This document shows, one piece after another, positions 27,735-34,918 of a stretch of 64,000 nt of DNA. The DNA lies in the NCBI GenBank assembly GCA_964393795.1, contig CAYMWA010000001.1, positions 24,373 through 88,372 of the forward strand. Reading direction: 5' to 3'. A program made the translations under genes and the position numbers. Under the pieces are notes generated by a model. The model saw only the letters and a list, made by a program, of their open reading frames with translations. It did no database searches and had not been told where the DNA came from. The first letter of the stretch is position 1, and every line of letters starts with the position of its first letter. Source of the stretch: Chryseosolibacter sp964393795. GTDB lineage: Bacteria > Bacteroidota > Bacteroidia > Cytophagales > Cyclobacteriaceae.

Positions 27735-30700
27735 TCAGTTAGGTAAACTAAGTGCTTCTTCTTTTTGTCCTGTAATATTTTCGATCAGCCCGTGCACGAG
27801 TTCGTGATGGTTCGCCATCACAAAATAGAAATCGAGCATGCTGATTTTAAAGACGATACTGCGTTCAGTAGCCATTACGTGGCTGGGTTGTAAAGCAGTC
27901 CCCGACTGGAAGAACTCGCCATATACATCTCCTTTTTTCAACACCTCCTGGATGTGGGCGTCTTCCATGAGGCGTACTTCGCCGTGGGCGACGATCAGGA
28001 TGAACCGGTCATGCTCCTGGGCGGGGAGTTTGATTTTTTCCCCCATCGGTAATTCGACTGGCGTGATCTTATCAGCCAGGTCGCAAATTAACGAGCCGTG
28101 GATGTCCTGGAAGAGGGGCAGTTGCTTGATGAACATGACCATCTCAATGCTGAGGAAAAACCCGTCGTCCAGGCCGTCGAGCAACTGGTTGTTTTCAATG
28201 GAGGAGTCGAGAAATTTTTTATCCTTCTGTGGCAAGCGTTCCCGTATGTCTCTGAAAGCGTGTCTGTCTTTTTGATAGACGACCCATGCAGCGGTTTCCT
28301 GCAGAAGGCGGTCGCTGTTGAATACCTGGGCGATCAGGCCGCGGCTGACGCGGAAGTCGGACATGAACGCACTGGCATGAATGGCACACGCCTTTGTCCA
28401 GCGATTGTTGAGGTTGAAATCGCGGTTCAGCAAATAGTTGATTACCTGTATGGGCGTATAGCGCTCACGTGGATAGTGTACTTGTAGCTGGCGCAGCTTG
28501 TTCTCGGTAGAGATATCGTCGAGGAGCGGCAGCAGCTTCGGTTTTAACTCGGCATCGACAAACAGGTCGAGCAGTTCAAGGGCAAACGCGATGTTGTCGG
28601 GATCGTCTGAGTCGATGTTTTCCCTCACCAGCTCAACGGACTGCGGATCATAAAGAATCGACAGCAGCATCGTCATCTGGTCATGGTTCTGCGATATTTC
28701 TTCTTGCAAGGCCTCGCGCAGGAAGCGGAAGGCCGGCTCATCAGGTAATTCATCCAACGCGGCCAGGTTCCACATGGTTTTGCTGATCTCCATGTCGAGC
28801 AAGTCGATCACGTTCCGCACTTCCCGACCGTGGGCCCTGTAGTTGATAAAGCGCAGCGAATAGAGAATTTGCTTCACGATGCGCTTATCGGGATAATCCG
28901 CCTTGCGCCACAACAGCTGCAGGGCCTGGTCTCCGCCGATGCGACCGATGATTTGAACAATGCGCAGCATCACCAGATCCGATTGCCCTGACTTGTGAAA
29001 GGCTGCTTCGAGTGTGGTCAACACCCGATCGCCTGCTGCTTTCAGTGCGGCCGCGGCGTGGTGACCGTAGAGCGGCGAACTGAGCATTTCGATCAGCACG
29101 GGCCAGGTTTCGATGCGGCGTGTTTTGCGCGCCGTGAAGAGCGCCTCGAACCGGACACTTGGGTCAGCATCGCGCAGCAGTTCGAGCAGAATGAAAATCG
29201 TTTTCGGACCAATCAGCCTGCGGAGCAGCTTTGCCGCGAGTTGACGGTCGTGTCTCTTGGGCGACTTGCTAAGCTTCATCAGTTTTTCAGGCGATATAGA
29301 CAGCAGATCGCTGTCTTCTGTATCTGATGCGGCTTGTTGCGCCAGTGTGCGCACTTCACGTCTTTCCGAATCCTTTTGAATGCCGAGTGCCGCCGCTTTT
29401 TCGACGGCGAACGTCCGGATGCGCGCATTGTCGCTGTCGGCGAGCCGAATCACCGCGTTTTCAAAAAGTGCGGGCTCTAGTCTTTCCATCAAGCGCAGCC
29501 CGTAAATCACTTTTTCTTCCGTCGTGCTGTTGATCTGTTTTTCAAGGACGTCGTCCAACGTGTACTCCTTCCTGGACCGGGACGCATCCTCCGTTTCTTT
29601 GCTCTTGCTCAGCGTCGTCTGCAGTGTGTGCCGATAGCTCTTGTGCATGTTGTTGACGGAGTAATACCACAGCGCGATGAGGGGCAGGGTGAAGACGGTG
29701 ATGGATATCAGGTTGAAGAATTCTACCCGGGTGATAATAATAATGAAAGCACCGGCAATGATACTGGCGACGGCGGTGACGATACCTTCGATCTTCGTTT
29801 GGACGTCTATGCGAATTTTGCTTTCAAGGGGTAGCAGGTAGAGCTTCAATGTTGGATTGTCGAGCGCCTCTTTCAACGATCGGATTAGCAGCTTGCTGAC
29901 GGCGATCATCATAAAAAAGATCACAAAATAGTTGTCGGCCGGGGAGTAGCCGAAGATCATCCCGAGCAGGAGCGCGGCTACGGTGAAAAGCCCGACCAAC
30001 ACCGGACTGACCAGCAGCGACACGCGCATTCCATATATGGACTGGATGCGGTCAGTTGCGATGACTTGAAACAGGAAGCAAAACACGACGATGGTGCCCT
30101 CGAAGTAGCTAATGAAGTTCGCGAGAGAGGCGGTGTCCATCTGGAGCGTCGTCACGTTGAAGAACGAGTAGTCGACAAACGTTGCGGCCATCATCGAAAA
30201 GATGATGAACAACGACATGAACACGATGTACCGGTTTTGGGTAAATTCCCTGATAGTCAGCTTCTTGTAAATCGTCTTTTCGTGTGCAAAGGAAGTGGCC
30301 TTACTCAAATGTCGGGCATTCAGGTAGAGAAAGAGCAGGATGAAAAGCGCAATACTTCCCAGCGCGAGACCATAAAGCGACTGCGGCCGGTTATTAAAAA
30401 GGTTCAGTAGTTGAGGGATGGAGAAAAAGGCGACAAAGGTAGCCATGAGCGCGCCAATGTCGACCAGGCCGACGAGCCTTTTGGCATCGCGGAGGTTGAA
30501 CAAACGACCGAATGATCCCCAGAAAATCAGGTAGGTGATAAATGAAAAGGGCAGAATTTGCGTGAACCCGAAAGCATACATCTGCGTCGGATCATCGAAA
30601 AAAACTTCCCCGAATTCGATGAATGCAGTGATCACCGCTACGGTCAGGAGGCTGATCGTACCCAAAAGGGCGAAAGGGATGCGGTTTTGCAGGAAATTAT

Positions 30701-30914
30701 AGACAACGGTGGCAAGCAGACCGAAAAGACCGGACACGACGAAGGCGATGGGCAATTCAAATTCTTCATCGAAGTGTTCGAGAAAAAGGGACTGTGAGGC
30801 AACACTGATCGTGGCCATGAACATTCCCATAGAGAAGCCCATAATGAAGAGCAGCAGGACACGTTCTACTTCATCCGGTTCGATGTCCAAAATCCTTAAC
30901 AGCCTAGCCTTCAT
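27735..30914 (-). CDS. nucleotide-transporter-like membrane protein fused to HEAT repeats and a cyclic-nucleotide-binding domain
   Basis: A 1059-residue fusion. Residues about 15-435 hold roughly twelve membrane helices resembling the Npt/ATP-ADP-translocase branch of MFS-like transporters. Residues about 450-900 are alpha-helical HEAT-like repeats (e.g. ARIRTFAVEKAAALG; PSVRFEALFTARKTR). The C-terminal 130 residues (about 915-1050; LFQDIHGSLICDLADKITPVELPMGEKI ... FILIVAHGEVRLM ... GDVYGEFF) match the cyclic-nucleotide-binding fold, though the phosphate-binding cassette is poorly conserved. It is the first gene of the operon with the TIR and nSTAND1 genes, which suggests a membrane platform or channel. 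Assignment to a nucleotide transporter is by resemblance only. Confidence 0.75.
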   Translation of the reverse strand: MKARLLRILDIEPDEVERVLLLFIMGFSMGMFMATISVASQSLFLEHFDEEFELPIAFVVSGLFGLLATVVYNFLQNRIPFALLGTISLLTVAVITAFIEFGEVFFDDPTQMYAFGFTQILPFSFITYLIFWGSFGRLFNLRDAKRLVGLVDIGALMATFVAFFSIPQLLNLFNNRPQSLYGLALGSIALFILLFLYLNARHLSKATSFAHEKTIYKKLTIREFTQNRYIVFMSLFIIFSMMAATFVDYSFFNVTTLQMDTASLANFISYFEGTIVVFCFLFQVIATDRIQSIYGMRVSLLVSPVLVGLFTVAALLLGMIFGYSPADNYFVIFFMMIAVSKLLIRSLKEALDNPTLKLYLLPLESKIRIDVQTKIEGIVTAVASIIAGAFIIIITRVEFFNLISITVFTLPLIALWYYSVNNMHKSYRHTLQTTLSKSKETEDASRSRKEYTLDDVLEKQINSTTEEKVIYGLRLMERLEPALFENAVIRLADSDNARIRTFAVEKAAALGIQKDSERREVRTLAQQAASDTEDSDLLSISPEKLMKLSKSPKRHDRQLAAKLLRRLIGPKTIFILLELLRDADPSVRFEALFTARKTRRIETWPVLIEMLSSPLYGHHAAAALKAAGDRVLTTLEAAFHKSGQSDLVMLRIVQIIGRIGGDQALQLLWRKADYPDKRIVKQILYSLRFINYRAHGREVRNVIDLLDMEISKTMWNLAALDELPDEPAFRFLREALQEEISQNHDQMTMLLSILYDPQSVELVRENIDSDDPDNIAFALELLDLFVDAELKPKLLPLLDDISTENKLRQLQVHYPRERYTPIQVINYLLNRDFNLNNRWTKACAIHASAFMSDFRVSRGLIAQVFNSDRLLQETAAWVVYQKDRHAFRDIRERLPQKDKKFLDSSIENNQLLDGLDDGFFLSIEMVMFIKQLPLFQDIHGSLICDLADKITPVELPMGEKIKLPAQEHDRFILIVAHGEVRLMEDAHIQEVLKKGDVYGEFFQSGTALQPSHVMATERSIVFKISMLDFYFVMANHHELVHGLIENITGQKEEALSLPN

Positions 30915-30969
30915 ACATTTCGCCCAGTTCCTTTAAAGTTCGCTATAAGTCCTGAAAAAACCTATAAGG

Positions 30970-30984
30970 CCGCTAAGATAGCGG
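30970..30984. repeat. short palindrome upstream of the 30914 gene
   Basis: CCGCTA and TAGCGG (30970-30975, 30979-30984) form a perfect stem with a 3-base loop, between the queA 3' region and the start of the transporter-like gene. On the minus strand a run of T follows about 8 bases later, so it could be a weak terminator for queA or a leader hairpin of the operon. Confidence 0.35.
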
Positions 30985-31038
30985 TTCAGGCTCGGTTAAC
31001 ATCGTGTATGCCAGTCAGAAAAGATTCGTAACCACCTC

Positions 31039-31058
31039 GGTGGCTGAGCTTGCCGAAG
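31039..31058 (+). repeat. copy of the GGTnnCTGAGCyTGCCGAAG dispersed element
   Basis: GGTGGCTGAGCTTGCCGAAG matches the arms of the inverted repeat at 7087-7148 at all but one or two positions. It lies 23 bp from the assembly gap at 31082, whose hidden sequence may contain the other arm. Confidence 0.7.
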
Positions 31059-31081
31059 CCCCGAAGTCCCGCAGGTCTGAG

Positions 31082-31181
31082 NNNNNNNNNNNNNNNNNNN
31101 NNNNNNNNNNNNNNNNNNNNNNNNNNNNNNNNNNNNNNNNNNNNNNNNNNNNNNNNNNNNNNNNNNNNNNNNNNNNNNNNN
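31082..31181. other. assembly gap of 100 N
   Basis: Placeholder gap between the queA 3' end and the transporter-like/TIR/STAND operon. It is bounded on the right by a 16-bp tandem repeat, which probably caused the break. The region from 30915 to 31209 holds no gene that I can see. Confidence 0.98.
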
Positions 31182-31229
31182 GGACCGGTTGCCTTGGGGA
31201 CCGGTTGGCTCAGGGGCCGGTTGGCTCAG
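31182..31229 (+). repeat. 16-bp tandem repeat, three units
   Basis: Units at 31182-31197, 31198-31213 and 31214-31229 are variants of ggaccggttggctcag. The array starts at the gap edge and runs into the queA coding region, where it encodes the last residues (EPTGP) and supplies the stop codon at 31210. Confidence 0.85.
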
Positions 31230-32400
31230 GGATAAGAAGGGAACTGTCACCATAACTGAGGAAGCGATAATTACGGGTCAGGGCTTCCTCATAGATTTTC
31301 CGCCAGTCTTCACCGACGAAGGCGGCGACGAGCATGATCAGTGTAGACATGGGCTGGTGAAAATTGGTGATTAGCGCCCTGCACAATTTGAAGTCGTACC
31401 CCGGTCGGATGAAAATCGATGTTTCGCCAATCAGGGTATCAGTCTGACGGCGATTCATACAGGCCGCAATTGCGCGCAGTGCCTCTTCTTTGGATACAGC
31501 GATGCCCGGGCGGTATGGATCGTTTTGTCCGACAACAAACGGTGCATCGGGGTCGGCGAGGAGCCTGACACCGAACCAGTAGAGGCTTTCCAGGGTCCGC
31601 ATCGAAGTCGTGCCCACTGCTGTGACAAAGTGCGCATCATTCAGCAGGTGGTCCACGTTCTTGCGAGTGACGATGATCTGTTCCTTGTGCATGGGGTGCT
31701 GTTCCGGATTTTCCGTTTTGACGGGCAGAAAAGTGCCCGCGCTGACGTGAAGGGTGACAAAGTCGTGTCCGATACCCTTTTCCTTGAGCGTGTTAAATAC
31801 CGACGTGGTGAAATGGAGTCCTGCAGTGGGAGCAGCAACCGCCCCATCGAAGTGCGAGTAAATGGTCTGGTAGCGCTGGCGGTCTTCGGGCTCCGCCTTG
31901 CGATGCAAGTACGGAGGCAACGGCGTGTCTCCCGCCCGCTCAATAATTTCGGCGAAGGTTTGGTCGCTGTCCCACTGAAAAGCGACCCGTTGCGTTTCAC
32001 GGTCCTCCAACGTCGCCGTCAGCACGGTGGTGCCGATCTGCTTCGTCAAAACGGTGTCAGCGGACCACTTCTTCAAGTTGCCGATGGTACATTGCCACAC
32101 ACAGGCCTGCCGTGCCTGCATCGTTTCCAGCAGCAGGGTAGAAGGCCGAACCGGATTCAGCAGGAATACTTCGATCCGGGCGCCCGTTTGTTTCTGAAAG
32201 TGTAGCCGCGCCGGAATTACCCTGGTGTCGTTGAAAAAAAGGAACGCATTGGATGGCAGTTGCGCAGCCAGGGAATCAAAAACAGCATGCGAGATGGCTC
32301 CTCCGCGATAGACGAGCAACTTCGCCTTGTCGCGTTGCGGCAGCGGATATTTGGCAATTGTATCTTCGGGTAGCGTATAGGTGTAGTCGCTGAGTTTCAT
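31210..32400 (-). CDS. queA: tRNA preQ1(34) S-adenosylmethionine ribosyltransferase-isomerase
   Basis: QueA transfers and isomerises the ribosyl group of S-adenosylmethionine to preQ1 at tRNA position 34, giving epoxyqueuosine. At 396 residues it is somewhat longer than the typical 340-360. Family motifs are seen throughout: YTLPEDTIAKYPLPQRDKAKLLV at the N-terminus, NDTRVIPAR, PPYLHR, AAPTAGLHFT, LHVSAGTFLPV, AVGTTSMRTLES, TNFHQPMSTLIMLVAAF. The C-terminal tail after YGDSSLL is encoded by a 16-bp tandem repeat. Upstream, a heptamer array begins 9 bp before the start codon. Confidence 0.95.
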   Translation of the reverse strand: MKLSDYTYTLPEDTIAKYPLPQRDKAKLLVYRGGAISHAVFDSLAAQLPSNAFLFFNDTRVIPARLHFQKQTGARIEVFLLNPVRPSTLLLETMQARQACVWQCTIGNLKKWSADTVLTKQIGTTVLTATLEDRETQRVAFQWDSDQTFAEIIERAGDTPLPPYLHRKAEPEDRQRYQTIYSHFDGAVAAPTAGLHFTTSVFNTLKEKGIGHDFVTLHVSAGTFLPVKTENPEQHPMHKEQIIVTRKNVDHLLNDAHFVTAVGTTSMRTLESLYWFGVRLLADPDAPFVVGQNDPYRPGIAVSKEEALRAIAACMNRRQTDTLIGETSIFIRPGYDFKLCRALITNFHQPMSTLIMLVAAFVGEDWRKIYEEALTRNYRFLSYGDSSLLIPEPTGP

Positions 32401-32409
32401 TTGCGTTCC

Positions 32410-32444
32410 AAGTTATAAGTTCTAAGTTGTAAGTTCTAAGTTGC
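32410..32444 (+). repeat. heptamer tandem array, AAGTTNT family, five units
   Basis: Five exact-period units (aagttat, aagttct, aagttgt, aagttct, aagttgc) between the divergent queA and menC starts. The reverse complement of the same family (ACTTAAA) is at 33676-33708, so menC is flanked by inverted copies. Confidence 0.9.
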
Positions 32445-32515
32445 GGGGTGAATTGGGAACCGTAACCGACAGGATGCAATAACTAAATAGCAAGCAACCA
32501 ACTAATTAACAACCA

Positions 32516-33559
32516 ATGGCTATTCGTGCCCATTTCTTCAAGAGAACTTTTCATTTCAATTTCAAGGCCCGCACATCGCGGGGGTTGATGCCGGACAAGA
32601 CGTCGTGGTTTGTGAAGTTGGAGGATTCCGGTGCCGGCGATGTTGTCGGCATGGGCGAATGCGGGCCACTTCCCGGTCTCAGCATCGACCACCGCCCCGA
32701 CTATGAAGAAACGCTCAGCGAGGTTGTTCGCAAAATCAATGAGGCAGAAGCAGCCATTGACACCGGGAACACATTACTCAATTTGATACCACCCGGCTAT
32801 CCCTCCATGCGGTTCGGATTCGAGACGGCACTGCTCGACCTGCGCAACGGCGGCAGACGCATTATCTTCGACAACAGTTTCGTGCGGGGCGAACCGATTC
32901 CCATCAACGGCCTTATCTGGATGGGCGACCTCGACTTCACGCTCGAACAGGTCAACAAGAAAATCACCGAGGGCTTTAGCTGTATCAAGATAAAGGTCGG
33001 CGGCCTTGATTTCGAGCGCGAATGCGATATCCTCGACTATATCAGGAAACGGTATTTCCGACACGACATAACGATCCGGCTGGACGCAAACGGCGCCTTC
33101 AAGGTGGATGATGCACGCTATAAACTCCAGGAATTGAAAAAATTCAATATCCACTCCATTGAACAACCCCTGAAGCCCGGATCGCCTGAAACCGAGGAAC
33201 TGTGCCGCACATCGCCGATACCCATCGCTTTCGACGAAGAGTTGATCGGCGTTGAAGACAGGAGGGGGCTGCTGGAAAAGCTGAAACCACAGTTCATCGT
33301 GCTAAAGCCTTCGCTGCACGGCGGTTTTGCCGGATGTGAACATTGGATTGACATTGCCCGGTCGATGGGCATCGGGTGGTGGATGACGTCAGCGCTGGAA
33401 TCCAGCATCGGGCTCAATGCCATCTGTCAGTTCACGGCAAACTATCGGGTGACGATACCCCAAGGCCTCGGCACAGGCGCGATCTATGAAGACAATTTTG
33501 AGTCACCCCTCATCGTCCACAAGGGCCATATAAGCCTGCCGGCCGGCGCGTTGGCGTAG
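32516..33559 (+). CDS. menC: o-succinylbenzoate synthase (enolase superfamily)
   Basis: A 347-residue enolase-superfamily enzyme of the muconate-lactonising subgroup. Catalytic and metal-binding features are in place: the KIKVGG motif (second Lys as base), DANGAF (first metal Asp), SIEQPL (Glu), AFDEEL (Asp) and VLKPSL (Lys). The sequence pattern, including GMGECGPLPGLS and the FDEELIG segment, fits MenC of Bacteroidota, which dehydrates SHCHC to o-succinylbenzoate in menaquinone synthesis. Dipeptide epimerase is the main alternative; no other men gene is adjacent to settle it. ATG at 32516. Confidence 0.82.
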   Translation: MAIRAHFFKRTFHFNFKARTSRGLMPDKTSWFVKLEDSGAGDVVGMGECGPLPGLSIDHRPDYEETLSEVVRKINEAEAAIDTGNTLLNLIPPGYPSMRFGFETALLDLRNGGRRIIFDNSFVRGEPIPINGLIWMGDLDFTLEQVNKKITEGFSCIKIKVGGLDFERECDILDYIRKRYFRHDITIRLDANGAFKVDDARYKLQELKKFNIHSIEQPLKPGSPETEELCRTSPIPIAFDEELIGVEDRRGLLEKLKPQFIVLKPSLHGGFAGCEHWIDIARSMGIGWWMTSALESSIGLNAICQFTANYRVTIPQGLGTGAIYEDNFESPLIVHKGHISLPAGALA

Positions 33560-33608
33560 GTGGTGAGTGGTGAGTTGTCAGTGGTGAATGGTGAGTTGTC
33601 AGTGGCGA
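33560..33608 (+). repeat. heptamer tandem array, GTGAGTN family, seven units
   Basis: Seven 7-bp units (gtggtga, gttgtca, atggtga, gtggcga variants; in shifted phase GTGAGTG/GTGAGTT) begin at the very base after the menC stop codon. The family is that of 11501-11570. The following 33609-33675 shows nothing recognisable. Confidence 0.85.
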
Positions 33609-33675
33609 GTTTTAAATGGGTGTATGTTTAAGTGGAGGTAAACTCAAAACTGAGCCCTTATGACGCGAGAGATGG

Positions 33676-33708
33676 ACTTAAAACTTAAAACTTAAAACTT
33701 AAAACTTA
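33676..33708 (+). repeat. heptamer tandem array, ACTTAAA family, running into the gap
   Basis: Four full and one partial exact ACTTAAA units up to the gap; the sequence resumes at 33809 with aacttaa, so the array almost certainly continues across the gap. It is the reverse complement of the AAGTTNT array at 32410-32444. Confidence 0.92.
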
Positions 33709-33808
33709 NNNNNNNNNNNNNNNNNNNNNNNNNNNNNNNNNNNNNNNNNNNNNNNNNNNNNNNNNNNNNNNNNNNNNNNNNNNNNNNNNNNNNNNNNNNN
33801 NNNNNNNN
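33709..33808. other. assembly gap of 100 N within a heptamer array
   Basis: Both flanks carry the same 7-bp repeat, so the gap is explained by a collapsed or unresolved array. It removes the stop codon of the minus-strand gene at 33809-34574. Confidence 0.98.
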
Positions 33809-34574
33809 AACTTAACACGGCTTCTTCGAGGGCTTGGGAGAGTCCGGTTCCTTTCAGGGAATTGCGCAGCCCTTCGAGGAGAAAATTGGGGATGTGCTCC
33901 TGGCGGAGGATCTTCTTTTTCACTTCTGCAATCATTTCAAGTGCTGTTGCCTTTTCACTAAAGTTCCTTTCGCGAACATCGTCCTCAAGGGCAATCCAGG
34001 GGCTTATCTTGTTGTATTGCGCTTCCTTTCCAGCCATAGCCTGTTGCTGGCTGGCGGTTCTTTCTATGACACATGTGTTGTAGCTATCAATCAATTCGTC
34101 GAGGTTTCGCTTGCTGAATTCGCCGGCTTCAATCCGTGCGGCGACCTCGGGACAATCTTCCATAAACCGGCTCAGGTATTTTTTGAAGCCCAGGTTGGGC
34201 ACCACCATCGACTCGCCATCGAGCTTTCTCAGGAAACGCCCGTCAAAACGCGTTTGATTTTCAGGTTGATACGCATAGAGGGACAGATATCCCGGTTGAA
34301 GCAGCTTCATGAAGACGTATCCATTGTCGCCCTTTACGGGATGAAAGACATCCCCCTCGTAGGAAAACTCCCGCACTTCGAATATCGTAAAAGTGGACTT
34401 TTCACCGTCTGCGTCAGTGAATTGCACACGCTTCTCCGATCCGTACAACAGCGGTTTTACTTCTCCGGTGAGCGAGTCTCCGAGGTTGGTCACGATATAG
34501 TCTTGTGCCGTTGCGGGACGGATAACGAATAGCAGTAAGAGTGGAAAGAAGCAAGTGATAGCGATCGTTTTCAT
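33809..34574 (-). CDS. secreted protein of unknown function, last codons in gap
   Basis: 255 visible residues with a clear signal peptide (MKTIAITCFF ... RPATAQ). No family is recognised. The N-terminal half looks like a beta-rich domain with the pattern YIVTNLGDSLTGEVKPL...VQFTDADGEKSTF, common in Bacteroidota exported proteins; the rest is helical (TCVIERTASQQQAMAG). The ATG at 34574 is favoured by the signal peptide over an upstream in-frame start at 34619. The frame reaches the gap inside the ACTTAAA array; read in this frame the repeat would give a stop after only a few codons, so little protein is missing. Confidence 0.65.
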
Positions 34575-34639
34575 AAGGATGGTTCGGGTCAAGATGGCAG
34601 ACAACTCCTTCACGTCCAACGGCTTCAGACTTTCGGGAG

Positions 34640-34762
34640 CTACATGATCGTCGAGATGATAAAATACAGCACGATCAGTGTGATCATCACGCCATACATG
34701 ATGAGGTCAACTTTAATATAGGGTTTGAATTCGTTATATAATTCCTTGAATTTCCGGATCAT
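34640..34762 (-). CDS. 40-residue single-pass membrane protein
   Basis: Starting at ATG 34762 the product is a basic, helical N-terminus (MIRKFKELYNEF) and a single hydrophobic helix (about residues 18-38, IMYGVMITLIVLYFII). Small proteins of this form are common in Cytophagales; I cannot name a family. The frame is open upstream to 34840 but that extension lacks hydrophobic or conserved character. It ends 65 bp before the next gene on the same strand. Confidence 0.5.
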   Translation of the reverse strand: MIRKFKELYNEFKPYIKVDLIMYGVMITLIVLYFIISTIM

Positions 34763-34918
34763 GGTTTGTTTTAAGCCGCTTATTTTTTGACAAAGGTAAC
34801 CATTTGCCGGCTTTTTCGTGACAATGCAATGTTGCCGCAAAATATGTTTGAGGGAAAACGGTTAAGTGGTCGCGGTATTTTGCACAACGGTTGTCTTTTA
34901 GCAGTAAGCCTCGTTTCA

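Noticed and set aside
33560..33815. Coding extension of flanking genes through the heptamer arrays
   Set aside because: The 7-bp period shifts frame, so any open frame there is low-complexity and not conserved-looking; stop codons occur in the ACTTAAA array.
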